DNA of 64,000 nt from Chloroflexi bacterium GWB2_49_20 (GTDB lineage: Bacteria > Chloroflexota > Anaerolineae > Anaerolineales > Villigracilaceae). The stretch covers positions 1 through 64,000 of the forward strand of contig MGMF01000018.1 in assembly GCA_001796335.1 (NCBI GenBank). The letters run 5' to 3'. Below, in pieces: positions 17,346 through 27,649 of this stretch; within the stretch, counting starts at the first letter, position 1, and every line of letters begins with the position of its first letter. The notes under the pieces are model-generated. The model made no database searches. It was not told where the DNA came from and worked only from the letters and a program-made list of their open reading frames with translations. The position numbers were made by a program, and so were the translations under genes.

Positions 17346-19052
17346 ATGGATCACCAGCCCACCCGTGACAACGTGTATGATCTGAAGTCAGTCAAGTTAC
17401 CCTACCTGGCAGGCGCAGTTTTGCGGCTGTTCGTAAAACTGGTGGAAGGTCCCCTGCGTGGTCTGTTGATCCCCAGCTTGTTCAAGAGCAGCGGCATCAC
17501 CTGGCTGCGGGAGCAAAAATTTGATGAGGCACCCACCACCCAGCCGCTCAATTATACGGGCACTCTGGCGCACAAATCCCAGGCTGTGCCCGAGCAGGAG
17601 TGGCCCTCCAAACCGACTCCGGCCGCGCCCGGATTCCACTTTGCCAGTGTGCAGGATTATGCGCTTGCCTACCGGGAGGGCAGCCTGACGCCTGAAGATG
17701 TGGCCCGGCGTGCCCTGGATGCGATCGAAGCCAGTAATTCCGCCCAGCCGCCTCTGCGTGCCATTATTGCCGTGAACCGGGAGGATGTGCTTGAGCAGGC
17801 CCGCCAGGCAAGCGAGCGTATTAAAGCCCGCAAGCCCTTAAGTATTTTTGATGGGGTTCCGGTGGCAGTTAAAGATGAAGTGGACATGCGCCCCTTCCCA
17901 ACCACCGTGGGTACCCGCTTCCTGGGCAAGACTCCCTGCAAGGAGGATTCAACGGTAGTGGCGCGCATGCGCGCGGCCGGTGCCCTGTTGATCGGAAAAG
18001 CCAACATGCACGAGATTGGCATCGGTGTGACCGGATTGAATCCCAACACCGGCACCACGCGTAATCCTTACGAACCAGATCATTTCACCGGGGGCAGCTC
18101 CAGCGGACCTGCCACGGCAGTGGCGGCAGGTCTCTGCCCGGTGGCCATCGGCGCAGATGGTGGCGGTTCCATTCGCATCCCGGCCTCGTTCTGCGGTATG
18201 GTTGGGCTTAAACCCACTTTTGGCCGCATCAGTGAATATGGCGCCTTTCCCTTGTGCTGGAGTGTGGCTCACCTGGGTCCTCTGGCAGACAGTGCCACCG
18301 ATGCCGCCCTGGCATACGCAGTCATGGCCGGTCCGGATCTCAAGGACCCAAATTCGCTGCACCAGCCCGAACCCACACTAAAAGACTGGGACAAGTTAAA
18401 CATGCGCGGCCTGCGCCTGGGCATCTTCTGGCCCTGGTTTCGGCATGCCAGCGATGAGGTGGTCTCCGCCTGTGAAACCATGCTCAGGGAGTTTGAAAAA
18501 ATGGGCGCCAGTTTGCATGAGGTCTCCATTCCAGACATGGAAGCTGCACGCGTGGCTCACCTGATCACCATTGCAGGTGAGATGATGCAATCCATGAGCG
18601 CCACATATGCAGAGCATCACAAAGAACATGGCCTGGATGTGCGTACCAACCTGGCTCTGGCCAAGGCTTTTACCGCCAGTGACTACGTCCAGGCTCAGCG
18701 AGTGCGGACGCGTTTGATCGCTAATTTTAATAACGCCATGGAAAATGTGGATATGATCTTGACCCCATCCACCGGACTGGTTGCACCTGCCATTCCTACA
18801 GGCGCGCTGCCGGACGGCAATTCCGACCTGACCACCGTGATCGAGATCTTGCGTTTTACCACCCCCGCCAACCTGACCGGCCAGCCAGCCATCTCCTTCC
18901 CGGTTGGCTATAACCCGCATGGTCTGCCGATCGGTATGCAGGCCATTGGTCACGCCTGGCAGGAAGCCAGCCTGCTGGGTCTGGCACTGGTTGCTGAGCA
19001 GTTGGTGGTACGGCGTGAACCCCGGGTGCACTATAATTTGATGCAAGAATAA
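17346..19052 (+). CDS. amidase-signature hydrolase resembling plant fatty acid amide hydrolase
   Basis: The 568-residue protein is an amidase-signature serine hydrolase. The Ser-Ser-Lys triad is complete: Lys176 (VAVKDEVD), Ser251 (GGSSSG) and Ser275 ([13 protein letters not shown]), with the same 75 and 24 residue spacings as mammalian FAAH. The first 90 residues ([20 protein letters not shown] and beyond) are not found in ordinary GatA-like amidases. They recall, from memory, the N-terminal region of plant FAAH, as do [14 protein letters not shown] and the C-terminus. A lipid-amide substrate at the membrane is therefore possible but unproven. GAGGAG lies before the ATG. Confidence 0.85.
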   Translation: MDHQPTRDNVYDLKSVKLPYLAGAVLRLFVKLVEGPLRGLLIPSLFKSSGITWLREQKFDEAPTTQPLNYTGTLAHKSQAVPEQEWPSKPTPAAPGFHFASVQDYALAYREGSLTPEDVARRALDAIEASNSAQPPLRAIIAVNREDVLEQARQASERIKARKPLSIFDGVPVAVKDEVDMRPFPTTVGTRFLGKTPCKEDSTVVARMRAAGALLIGKANMHEIGIGVTGLNPNTGTTRNPYEPDHFTGGSSSGPATAVAAGLCPVAIGADGGGSIRIPASFCGMVGLKPTFGRISEYGAFPLCWSVAHLGPLADSATDAALAYAVMAGPDLKDPNSLHQPEPTLKDWDKLNMRGLRLGIFWPWFRHASDEVVSACETMLREFEKMGASLHEVSIPDMEAARVAHLITIAGEMMQSMSATYAEHHKEHGLDVRTNLALAKAFTASDYVQAQRVRTRLIANFNNAMENVDMILTPSTGLVAPAIPTGALPDGNSDLTTVIEILRFTTPANLTGQPAISFPVGYNPHGLPIGMQAIGHAWQEASLLGLALVAEQLVVRREPRVHYNLMQE

Positions 19053-19067
19053 CAAAAAGATAATGAG

Positions 19068-19156
19068 TTTCTTTTCAATAATTCAGGGGAAGGCTGGGTG
19101 TGAAAGCATACGAAGCTCGTTCCCAATCCCCAACATTCCATTTATTTGAGAGGTAA
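19068..19156. repeat. dispersed palindromic element, copy behind the amidase
   Basis: TTTCTTTTCAATAATTCAGG, AAGGCTGGGTGTGAAAGC, CCCCAACA and TTTATTTGAGAGGTAA occur in family order. The central hairpin is decayed compared with the 34.5 and 52.0 kb copies. Its end supplies the purine-rich sequence before the next gene. Confidence 0.65.
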
Positions 19157-19166
19157 TGATAAAAGG

Positions 19167-19694
19167 ATGACACGAAAACAAATATCCATCGATACCTTCA
19201 CTTTTAAACCCATGGCGAATTGGGATGGTCAGGGATTGCTGCTTACCAGTGGTGACTGGAAGACCGGTCACTTTAACGCCATGACAGTCGGTTGGGGCAG
19301 CCTGGGCGTCATGTGGGGACTCCCTTTTGTGCAGGTGGTTGTCCGCCCGGTACGCTACACCTACCAGTTCATGGAAAAATACGACACCTTCACCGTGTGC
19401 GCTTTCCCAGAAGCCTACGCTCCTGCGCTGGATCTGCTTGGCAACAAATCCGGGCGGGATGGCGACAAAATAAGCGAGGCCGGGCTGACCCCGATCGCCT
19501 CCACGCGTGTGGCGGCACCGGGTTATGCCCAGGCTGTCTTGATCCTGGAGTGCCGCAAGATCTATTGGAATGATATGGAGAAAGCCAATTTTCTGGACCC
19601 ACGCCTGGAGAAAAAATATCCCGGCAAGGATTATCACCGCATGTACTACGGCGAGGTCCTGTCCATATTTGGCGAAGACCTGTATCAGGCCTGA
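19167..19694 (+). CDS. flavin reductase-like FMN-binding protein
   Basis: The 175-residue protein resembles the flavin reductase/FMN-binding split-barrel family. MTVGWGSLGVMWGLPFVQVVVRPVRYTYQFM is the characteristic region, where most family members bind FMN, and YDTFTVCAFPEAY follows. Related small proteins reduce flavins or serve as hydroxylase partners, but no partner gene is nearby. The ATG at 19167 gives the family's usual start; GAGAGG lies 12 bases upstream, rather far. The gene converges on the acetyltransferase gene. Confidence 0.8.
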   Translation: MTRKQISIDTFTFKPMANWDGQGLLLTSGDWKTGHFNAMTVGWGSLGVMWGLPFVQVVVRPVRYTYQFMEKYDTFTVCAFPEAYAPALDLLGNKSGRDGDKISEAGLTPIASTRVAAPGYAQAVLILECRKIYWNDMEKANFLDPRLEKKYPGKDYHRMYYGEVLSIFGEDLYQA

Positions 19695-19723
19695 TATTCT
19701 CTTTCCCCGATCATTATGGTTGG

Positions 19724-20743
19724 TTAGCGCTTCACCTGCACATGCTCCACAAAATGCCGCACCCCCCCAAATTTAAACTTGTAGGCCTCATCACCGCGCA
19801 TGAAATCAAACTCAGTGCGGCCATGTTCATTGGCCCACTGCAACAGGTGACCCAGCAGCACCCAACCGGGTGAAAGTTCCAGGTAGCGTTGATCCAATCC
19901 CGAGTTGTATACCCAGATATGCCCATTGTAATCAAAGTTCAGATACCCGGCGGCTTTTTGTCCAGCCACTTCCAGAAATGCCAGTTGCAACCAGCCGGAT
20001 TTCCAGGCTGCCCAGGCTGCGTTTTTCATCTGTGGCCGCATGGCCGGGCTAAGAAAAAAAGCCTTCTCGGGGTCATTTGACATGAGGTTGAGAAAGGCAT
20101 CCATGTCGTCATCCAACCGGGTCTCGTCTTCCAGGATATACCAGCTCACCGGCAGGTCATATTCGGCTGCCCGGCGCATCTTGCGCCGGATCTCGTGACG
20201 CTGTTTTTTATCGATACCTGCCAGGTAGCTCTCAAAATTTCCCGTCAATGATACCGAAATGACCGGGCGAAATGACTCCTGCTGATATTTCCAGCCATGT
20301 TTTTCGGCTGCATTTTGCAGAGCAGCCAAACTGGCAGAAGCCTCGGGCAGGTTGAACCAATCCAGGCAGTGCCACACAGCAGGTGTGCTGTCAGCCAGGA
20401 AATCGAGCAAACCTGATAAAAATTCCGCCAGATCTCGTTCCCGGACGATCACATCCAGGTAGTCGGATATCTCGATGCTGCCCATCAGCAGCAAGGCTGG
20501 TACGCCATCATGATTGTCTGCCAGGAATAAGGGCGCAATCCCGGTCAGAATACCATCCTGGCGGCCAGTAACCACTGCCAGTTCGGCATTTTCCCACTCT
20601 CCCCCGCCGCGTGTCTGCCACCAGGCGCTCAGATACTCATGGCGTAAAAAGGGCACATTGGTTATGCTCTCCGCCAGCAGTGAGTTCCACTCTTCTGCCA
20701 GGGCTTCCAGTTCAGATGTTGTTTTAATAAAGCTAAATTCCAT
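19724..20743 (-). CDS. GNAT-fold acetyltransferase of the BioF2-like / CelD type
   Basis: The 339-residue protein matches the plan of the Acetyltransf_6 (CelD/BcsL-like) family: two tandem GNAT-like halves, with the IDKKQRHEIRRKMRRA segment in the middle and AGYLNFDYNGHIWVYNSGLD plus ELSPGWVLLGHLLQWANEHG in the C-terminal half. Family members transfer acyl or amino-acyl groups to cell-surface polysaccharide or peptidoglycan precursors. The substrate cannot be told here. No clear ribosome site precedes the ATG. Confidence 0.82.
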   Translation of the reverse strand: MEFSFIKTTSELEALAEEWNSLLAESITNVPFLRHEYLSAWWQTRGGGEWENAELAVVTGRQDGILTGIAPLFLADNHDGVPALLLMGSIEISDYLDVIVRERDLAEFLSGLLDFLADSTPAVWHCLDWFNLPEASASLAALQNAAEKHGWKYQQESFRPVISVSLTGNFESYLAGIDKKQRHEIRRKMRRAAEYDLPVSWYILEDETRLDDDMDAFLNLMSNDPEKAFFLSPAMRPQMKNAAWAAWKSGWLQLAFLEVAGQKAAGYLNFDYNGHIWVYNSGLDQRYLELSPGWVLLGHLLQWANEHGRTEFDFMRGDEAYKFKFGGVRHFVEHVQVKR

Positions 20744-20938
20744 TGATTATCTATCCTATGTTTAATTTAAACTATGTTACGCGCAAATCTTATTGCCCGG
20801 GTGTCCACCTTATGATGCCATCACCCTGATTCTCTTATACCCTGTTAGGAATGAGTGAAAGAGGGGTAAGAAAATAGGGGTTATCTGACCTTGTGAAAGC
20901 CCTGATTCTGCCATTACCCAATGAATTGGATTTTAACG

Positions 20939-20944
20939 TATAAT
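20939..20944 (+). promoter_or_regulatory. -10 box of a leaderless transcript
   Basis: TATAAT, then GATGAC, then ATG at 20951. Transcription would begin at the start codon. No ribosome site precedes the gene. Confidence 0.6.
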
Positions 20945-20950
20945 GATGAC

Positions 20951-23470
20951 ATGACAGTTGAATTTGACCTCATCTTCCTTCCATTTCATCGAATCGACGG
21001 TAAGGATTGGCCTTCTCTTCCCGGGCTGATGACAGCTTCTCCACCACGGAGGGTTGCACGCGGCCGGGAGGGGGATCATCTGTTCATCTACCTTGCATTG
21101 GCGGGCAATACACCCTTTTCATCAGATGAGTATACCAAAATCATTGCACAAATGACCGCTGGTTTTTTTGAAACCGCCGGTTCGCTGACGTCTGCCTTGC
21201 GTATCACGGCGGATATCCTCAACCTAACCCTGCTCAACCGCAACCTGGGCACAACCGGCCGGGGCCAATATATTGTTGGTCGCCTGATTTTGGGTGTGCT
21301 GCGCGGTAGTCAGCTTGTAGTGGTGCAAAGTGGTCCGACCCATATATTCAGTGTTGGCAAGGATGATGTACAGCATATCCACGACCCGGAACTCTCAGGA
21401 CGCGGATTGGGTTTCAGCCAAACCGCACCCTTGTATTACTCGCAACTGGATCTTAATCCAGGCGATCAACTTGTGATGTGCGCCCAACTTCCAGATGGAT
21501 GGGAAGCAGCGCTGATGAGTGAGCGTGGTGTTACTTCTCTTGAAGCCTTGCGCCGTAAACTCCAATCCATCCCGAATGAAAATATCAACGCAGCCATCAT
21601 CCAGGCGCAAACCGGAAAAGGTCTAATGACCTTGTTAAGTGCAGCACGGCTACAGGCAGTTCAAACCCCTGTGGCAGCCCTGCAGGAAACTCCTGCCTCC
21701 ATGCTTGTATCTGAACTAGATGTGGAACTGGATATGGAAGAGCTGCGCGCCCAGGAGGAACAAAGCAGGCAAAGCCTGCCGCCTCTTTCGGGACCGGTGG
21801 CCAAAGCTCCTGCAGAACTTGAGAATACGCCTGCTCCAGAGGCTGCCATCCTTACATCTGCACCTGTTCCGGCAGATGAATCCATCCGGATTCCCAGTCA
21901 TTATTCGCAGCTTCTCAAAGACTCGACTCCAGAAGACAGCTCAGCGGATGAAATGCTGCCCGAATCAGAATTGGATGGATCTGCAGGCGTCTCACCTGCA
22001 ATCCGGCAGATGGCTCAGAGCCAAATCTTCAGTTCAAATAATACCAGCGAACTTCCCGAAATTAAACGCACGGATTTATCCCGCCGCGTTGAGATCATGG
22101 GCAGGCTTTTAACAGGTCTGCAAGGCGTTCGCAAATTTGGACGGTCAGTGAGCACTGGTTTTCAAACTCTAATAAAGCGGACGCTGCCCGGAGTGCCGGA
22201 AGACCGCTCACCTGCCATGCAGGGCTCGACCATGGCTTTTATCGCCGTTATCGTTCCCCTGATATTGGTGGTTATAGCCAGTACGGTATATTTGCGGTTT
22301 GGGCGTTCTGCACAGTACGATGAAAATTACAAGCTGGCCATCAGCGAAGCTGTGGGGGCAATAGGGCAAAGTGACTCTGCCATTGTGCGCAGGGCCTGGG
22401 AAAGCACGCTCTACTATCTCGACCGGGCCGAGGGCTACCAGATCACCCAGGATTCTTATGCCTTGCGCCAGCAGGCCCAAAGCGTTCTGGATGCCATGGA
22501 TCAGATCATCCGCCTTGATTTCCGCCCGGCCATCTACGGCGGTTTGAGTAAAACAATTCAGGTCGGGCACATGGCTGCCAGCGAAACGGACCTGTACTTG
22601 TTGAACGTTGCCCAGGGGAATGTCATGCGCACTTTCATGACCAGCCAGGGTTACGAAGTTGATACGAATTTTAAATGCGGACCCGGCAGCTATCAATCCA
22701 TTAATGTAAAATCCGAATCAACCTATGACGTAGGCATTATTTTGGATATGGTGGCTTTGCCCAGGGTTAATCTTTTTGGTGCAGCCACCCTGGTGGGTAT
22801 GGACAACACAGGTACCCTGGTGTTCTGCAGTCCCAATAAAGAACCGCTGGCCTGGAAGTTGGAAGAACCCGACATCCGTTGGAAAAATCTGGCCGGGTTT
22901 GCACTGGGCGCAGATGATTACTCCCTTTACGTTCTCGACCCGGCTGGTAACGCCGTCTGGGTGTTTGGACTGGATGAGGACACCCGATATGGTCTGCCGC
23001 CTGACCTGTTCTTTTCCGGCGATTTTGTGCCGAAGAATTTGGGTCAGGCTACTGATATTACCATCTCAGGTAACGATCTGTACCTGTTATTTAGCGATGG
23101 ACATGTCACCAACTGCACGCCGGGAATACTGGGAGATGTGGTGCCCATCCGTTGCAATGATCCGGAGACGATGACAGATACGCGCAGTGGGCACCAGAGC
23201 GGAGCGGTCCTTTCGGATGCGCAGTTCACCGAAATGACATTCACCTCTCCTCCCGACCCATCCCTGTATGTGCTGGCGCCGGTTACCGCTGCCATCTACC
23301 GTTTCAGCCCGCGCCCTGAAGCACTTTTTCTGCAAAACCAGTTCCGTGCGGCTGTAGACCAGGATAAGACCCTGTTCACCTCACCCATTTCCGCCATGGC
23401 GATCAGTCCCAATCGATACATTTTCCTGAGTGTGGGCAGCCAGATCTATTTTGCTACGGATGTGCCCTGA
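20951..23470 (+). CDS. PP2C-like domain, membrane segment and beta-propeller-like protein
   Basis: The 839-residue protein has three parts. Residues 1 to about 200 look like a PP2C phosphatase fold (ILGVLRGSQLVVVQSGPTHIFSV, then LNPGDQLVMCAQL), but the metal-binding Asp-Gly pairs are not visible, so it may be a pseudophosphatase. An acidic, P/A/S-rich linker follows. One membrane segment lies at about 428-448, and residues 460-839 form an extracytoplasmic region with repeated strands (YSLYVLDPAGNAVWVF, NDLYLLFSDGHV) suggesting a beta-propeller. It could pass information across the membrane. I chose the ATG at 20951 over one at 20921 because of the leaderless promoter. Confidence 0.75.
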   Translation: MTVEFDLIFLPFHRIDGKDWPSLPGLMTASPPRRVARGREGDHLFIYLALAGNTPFSSDEYTKIIAQMTAGFFETAGSLTSALRITADILNLTLLNRNLGTTGRGQYIVGRLILGVLRGSQLVVVQSGPTHIFSVGKDDVQHIHDPELSGRGLGFSQTAPLYYSQLDLNPGDQLVMCAQLPDGWEAALMSERGVTSLEALRRKLQSIPNENINAAIIQAQTGKGLMTLLSAARLQAVQTPVAALQETPASMLVSELDVELDMEELRAQEEQSRQSLPPLSGPVAKAPAELENTPAPEAAILTSAPVPADESIRIPSHYSQLLKDSTPEDSSADEMLPESELDGSAGVSPAIRQMAQSQIFSSNNTSELPEIKRTDLSRRVEIMGRLLTGLQGVRKFGRSVSTGFQTLIKRTLPGVPEDRSPAMQGSTMAFIAVIVPLILVVIASTVYLRFGRSAQYDENYKLAISEAVGAIGQSDSAIVRRAWESTLYYLDRAEGYQITQDSYALRQQAQSVLDAMDQIIRLDFRPAIYGGLSKTIQVGHMAASETDLYLLNVAQGNVMRTFMTSQGYEVDTNFKCGPGSYQSINVKSESTYDVGIILDMVALPRVNLFGAATLVGMDNTGTLVFCSPNKEPLAWKLEEPDIRWKNLAGFALGADDYSLYVLDPAGNAVWVFGLDEDTRYGLPPDLFFSGDFVPKNLGQATDITISGNDLYLLFSDGHVTNCTPGILGDVVPIRCNDPETMTDTRSGHQSGAVLSDAQFTEMTFTSPPDPSLYVLAPVTAAIYRFSPRPEALFLQNQFRAAVDQDKTLFTSPISAMAISPNRYIFLSVGSQIYFATDVP

Positions 23471-23530
23471 TGAAGAAAACCCTGGCACATCAGCGATCTT
23501 GTAGGACGGTTAGGCTTATAAGATCATGAT

Positions 23531-24574
23531 ATGAGTAAAACAACGGGCAGCCTTGGTAATCTGATTAATTCTGCTTTTGGAAGTTTATTAAAACTCTTTG
23601 GGGTATCCAAAGCGCCGGTTACACCACCAGCCCCGCAGCCTGTTTCCCATCCAGACAGCAGCACTGAACCGGCACGCATCGTAACCGCGCGTGTCCTGTT
23701 GGTGATCTATGACCCGGTCATGGATACAGTTACTGGAGAAAAGTTATCCAGCAAGATGAACTGGCAGCGTGTGGATGCTCTGATGACGGGTTTCATCACT
23801 GATATTGCCACAACCAGTGGCGGATTGGCACGTTACCAGGTGGTGAAGCGCGTTGAATTAAACGAATTCCCTGCCAAGACAGATGGTTTCCGTTATACTC
23901 CCACCAGTTACATGGCAGTATTGCGGGGAGGTAATCCGCATACCCCTAGCATGGCAGATTACCAGACCCTATTGACGCAATTGAATATTTTGCAGCAAGT
24001 TAACAATCGTGAAATTGATGAAGTCTGGCTGTTTGCTTTTCCGCATGCCGGGTTTTACGAATCGCGCATGGCCGGGAAGGGAGCCTTCTGGTGCAATTCT
24101 CCGGCGATGGAAAATACTTCGAGTTGCAGTCGCAAATTTGTGATCATGGGTTTCTCTTATGAACGCCAGGTGGGAGAGATGCTCGAATCGTTTGGGCACC
24201 GCAGTGAATCCATTTTGATCAAGACTTTTCAAAAAGCCCCACCTGGCAAGAACCCGTATGAACGTTTTTCAAGATACGATAAACAAAATCCTGGGCAGGC
24301 TGAGGTGGGAAACATTCACTTTGCACCGAACAGTGAAAGTGACTATGATTGGAATAACCCGCGCCTGGTCTCCAGTCACTGTGACGACTGGTTAAATTTT
24401 CCCAGGCTTCCCGGTCCAGCCAGGCAGGTGAACGCAGATGAATGGGGTAATGGGAATATTCGCCTGCATCACAAGTGGTGGCTGCGCCACTTGCCCAAAG
24501 TGTCCGGGCGAACGGGGAGTGTTGCCAACAACTGGTGGCAATACCTCATTGATCCAAACCTGATAGATTTGTAA
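23531..24574 (+). CDS. conserved-looking protein of unknown function
   Basis: I recognise no named family in this 347-residue protein. It starts with a hydrophobic but not clearly signal-like stretch and a P-rich linker, then a domain from about residue 50. Striking segments are DEVWLFAFPHAGFYESRMAG, GAFWCNSP followed by CSRKFVIMGFSYERQVGEMLESFGHR, and a Trp/His-rich end (LHHKWWLRHLPK, NNWWQYL). Several His, Glu and Asp residues could bind metal. It follows the PP2C-like gene on the same strand by 60 bases; TATAAG eight bases before the ATG may give it its own leaderless start. Confidence 0.75.
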   Translation: MSKTTGSLGNLINSAFGSLLKLFGVSKAPVTPPAPQPVSHPDSSTEPARIVTARVLLVIYDPVMDTVTGEKLSSKMNWQRVDALMTGFITDIATTSGGLARYQVVKRVELNEFPAKTDGFRYTPTSYMAVLRGGNPHTPSMADYQTLLTQLNILQQVNNREIDEVWLFAFPHAGFYESRMAGKGAFWCNSPAMENTSSCSRKFVIMGFSYERQVGEMLESFGHRSESILIKTFQKAPPGKNPYERFSRYDKQNPGQAEVGNIHFAPNSESDYDWNNPRLVSSHCDDWLNFPRLPGPARQVNADEWGNGNIRLHHKWWLRHLPKVSGRTGSVANNWWQYLIDPNLIDL

Positions 24575-24667
24575 AGTTGGTGTAAATACTTCAATCAGTG
24601 ATATGTGTGTTGCTAGTATTTAGTTATCGTTTCATGGAAATATTCGTTCAGAAAACGCATTCGCTAA

Positions 24668-27625
24668 ATGGACATTATGCTATTTAATAAGTCTCAATCA
24701 CCTAAGGTGCGCTGGTTGATTGCCATGTGTATATGGGGAATCTTTGTGGCAGTCTCCTTGCTGCTCAGAAAAGCCATCGGTCCTTCTGTAGAAATGCTCC
24801 TTTTAATTCCGGCAATTCTCGTTTCATGGAGCCTGGGAATGTGGCGGGGAGGCCTGCTGGCATTTGTCGGTCATTTTGCCTATCTGTTGATACAGGTACT
24901 CCAGCAGGTGGAAGATCTGGCCGGGATTTTACAACATGGTGAGCTGGTTGGTTTAATTGCTACCATTCTGGTTGCTGGAATCGTTGGAAAATTTGGATTG
25001 ATGTCTCGCAGCAATAGAAAAGAGATCCTTGCCCGTGACCAGGTGATTGAGCAGCGTCGTGCTCAAGCCAGCTTCCTCGCCTTGTTAAATGACATCGTAC
25101 GAGCCTCCCTGGAAGTCAATGATATGCCCGGCATGTTGAAGATTTTAGTCAGCCGGATGGGTGAATTGTTTGTGGCTGACGATTGCTTTATCACCTTCTG
25201 GGATGAGGTAAAAAAGCTGTCCATACCCATGGCGGCATATGGTCCATATAGTGATATGTATCAATCGGTTATCGCCAAACCTGGTGAGCTTACCCTGACC
25301 TCATCTGTTCTGGAAGCAGGTCATGCCCTGGTGATTGAAAATCCTAGAAATTCACCCTTTGTAGATCCCGAGGTGATGATTCCATTTCCTGAAATCCGCT
25401 GCTCATTGGTGTTGCCACTGATCTCTGGTGAAAAGAAGCAGGGAGCCATTATTCTAAGTTTTCATTCTCCACGTAAATTTTCGGATGCGGAGATTGCTTG
25501 GGGAGAACTTGCAGCCCGGCAGGTTTCTCTGGCAATGACCAAGATATTGCTTTTGGAAGAAGCTGGAAAAAGTGTGCGTGAATTTACAGGTCTTCATGAA
25601 ATTTCCCGGGTTCTTCATTTTCCGGATGACTCTCGAAATATGTTTGGCCAGCTCACTGAAATCATGGCGCAGCTCGTGGACGCTCAAATATGCATGATTT
25701 GTTTGTACGATCCTGAAACCGATGAAATCAATGCCCAGGTTTCTGCGTACGGGATGAGTGATGACCAGGTTGGCTTCTACCATTACACCAATAGTGTGGG
25801 TGAACAGATTTGGAATTTAACAGAAAAAGGAATTTTTTGCACCAATGCAATCTCTGATATCCCACCTGAGTTCATGGAATTTGCCCGGGCGCTTCATATC
25901 GAATCGGTCATGGCTGCCCCAATGCAGCGTACAGACCAGGGTTTGTTTGGAATGGTGTTTACCATCAATAAACCAGGCGGGTTTGATCAGGATGATACCC
26001 GCTTGTTGGGTATTTTTGCTTCCCAGGCTTCTTTTGTGATCCAAAACATCCAATTGCTTGCATCCGAACGCAGGCGCAACGAGGAATTATCTGTGTTAAA
26101 TGCCATTGCCACTGCGGCAACGGGTGCTCATAATGAAGATGAATTGATCGAATTTGTAACGCACATGATCGGTGAAAAACTTTACCCGGATAATTTTGGG
26201 ATCATGATTTTAGATGAAGAAGGGGCGTTGCTGCAATTGCACTCATCCTATCGCCTTGGACTTATGGAAAAACCGGCCAGCATTCCATCTGGGGTGGGAA
26301 TTACCGGTAATGTTGCTCTCACAGGTAAAACCAGGCGTGTGGCTGATGTCAGCCAGGCGGCAGATTACTTGAATGTGGATGACCGAATTCGCTCTGAATT
26401 GTGTGTACCCCTCAAACTGGGTGAACGGGTGATCGGGGTAGTCAATGCTGAGAGTGGAAAACTGAATGCCTTTACCCAAAGAGATGAAGATTTACTGAGC
26501 GTCATCGCCGGACAACTGGCAACGGCGATTGAACGTTTACGCACGATTGATGCACAATATAGGCAAAACAACCAACTGGAGCGGTCCAACGCCATGATCA
26601 AGGTACTGGCCCAGGTGGGCTCGCGGGCTTCGATCGCAGCCGATCCTGAAGGTGTCATGAATACCCTGGGCAATGAATTATCCTTGCTGGGATTAATGTG
26701 TGTAATTGCCCTTCCAGAACCAGACAATCAGAATATGAGCATTGCTTACACGTCCATTCCCAAGCGCGTTATCAAAGTGATTGAACGTGCAGCCGGGCGA
26801 AAAATTAAGGAATTTGTTTTTCCACGCGAGCGCCTGTGGCTGTATTCACAAGAATCCATGGACCCCTTGCTGCTTAGCGATCCGGTCAATGTGGTCAGTA
26901 GCATCCTGGTTGACTTCCCCCGGCAAAGTATTCAAAAAATACTGACTCCCATTGGAGTGACTCCCAATATACCGATCTGCCACCTACCCTTGATCGTGGA
27001 TGGCGAATTCAAAGGAGTCTTCTGGTTATGGGGAGAGGACTTGCGCGAGAGTGACCTGCCCACCATGTCCATCTTTGGCAGTCAGGTGGCTATTGCATTA
27101 CAAAATGCTCACTTGTTGGCCAAAGTACAAAAGATGGCACTCATAGATGACTTGACCGGTATCTTTAACCGCAGGCATTTCTTCGAACTGGCTGAGCACG
27201 AATTCAGTCGGGCCCGGCGTTATGACCTGCCTCTTTCAGCGATTATTCTGGATATCGACCACTTTAAGAAGTTTAATGACCGTTATGGGCATATCGTTGG
27301 GGACCAGGTTTTACACAATGTAGCCCAGGTATTAAACAGGAGTTTGCGGGATAATGATATCCTGGGGCGTTATGGGGGCGAGGAGTTCTCCGTCCTGATG
27401 CCGGTTACGGATATGGAATCCGCCCATAGTGTTGCCCTGCGCTTGAAGAACTGTGTGGCCGAGACCAGTGTTGAAACCGATGCCGGACCGGTCGGGGTTA
27501 AGATCAGCATAGGTGTATCACAACTGGCGGAGGATATGCCCACCCTTTTAAACCTGATCAACCGTGCTGACCAGGCCATGTATATAGCCAAGAGCACGGG
27601 GGGGAACATTGTGGCAACAAAATGA
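24668..27625 (+). CDS. multi-GAF diguanylate cyclase (GGDEF)
   Basis: The 985-residue protein should make cyclic di-GMP. About four membrane segments (15-115) are followed by a short coiled region and several GAF-type sensor domains (about 135-295, 305-460, 475-625 and a weaker one 640-800). The C-terminal GGDEF domain starts at DDLTGIFNRRHFF (about 827). Its active-site motif is GGEEF (about 903), and RDND five residues before it is a complete inhibitory RxxD site, so product feedback is expected. No EAL or HD-GYP domain is attached. The signal sensed by the GAF domains is unknown. Confidence 0.92.
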   Translation: MDIMLFNKSQSPKVRWLIAMCIWGIFVAVSLLLRKAIGPSVEMLLLIPAILVSWSLGMWRGGLLAFVGHFAYLLIQVLQQVEDLAGILQHGELVGLIATILVAGIVGKFGLMSRSNRKEILARDQVIEQRRAQASFLALLNDIVRASLEVNDMPGMLKILVSRMGELFVADDCFITFWDEVKKLSIPMAAYGPYSDMYQSVIAKPGELTLTSSVLEAGHALVIENPRNSPFVDPEVMIPFPEIRCSLVLPLISGEKKQGAIILSFHSPRKFSDAEIAWGELAARQVSLAMTKILLLEEAGKSVREFTGLHEISRVLHFPDDSRNMFGQLTEIMAQLVDAQICMICLYDPETDEINAQVSAYGMSDDQVGFYHYTNSVGEQIWNLTEKGIFCTNAISDIPPEFMEFARALHIESVMAAPMQRTDQGLFGMVFTINKPGGFDQDDTRLLGIFASQASFVIQNIQLLASERRRNEELSVLNAIATAATGAHNEDELIEFVTHMIGEKLYPDNFGIMILDEEGALLQLHSSYRLGLMEKPASIPSGVGITGNVALTGKTRRVADVSQAADYLNVDDRIRSELCVPLKLGERVIGVVNAESGKLNAFTQRDEDLLSVIAGQLATAIERLRTIDAQYRQNNQLERSNAMIKVLAQVGSRASIAADPEGVMNTLGNELSLLGLMCVIALPEPDNQNMSIAYTSIPKRVIKVIERAAGRKIKEFVFPRERLWLYSQESMDPLLLSDPVNVVSSILVDFPRQSIQKILTPIGVTPNIPICHLPLIVDGEFKGVFWLWGEDLRESDLPTMSIFGSQVAIALQNAHLLAKVQKMALIDDLTGIFNRRHFFELAEHEFSRARRYDLPLSAIILDIDHFKKFNDRYGHIVGDQVLHNVAQVLNRSLRDNDILGRYGGEEFSVLMPVTDMESAHSVALRLKNCVAETSVETDAGPVGVKISIGVSQLAEDMPTLLNLINRADQAMYIAKSTGGNIVATK

Positions 27626-27649
27626 ATCGGGTCAACCCTGGTTGGTTCT

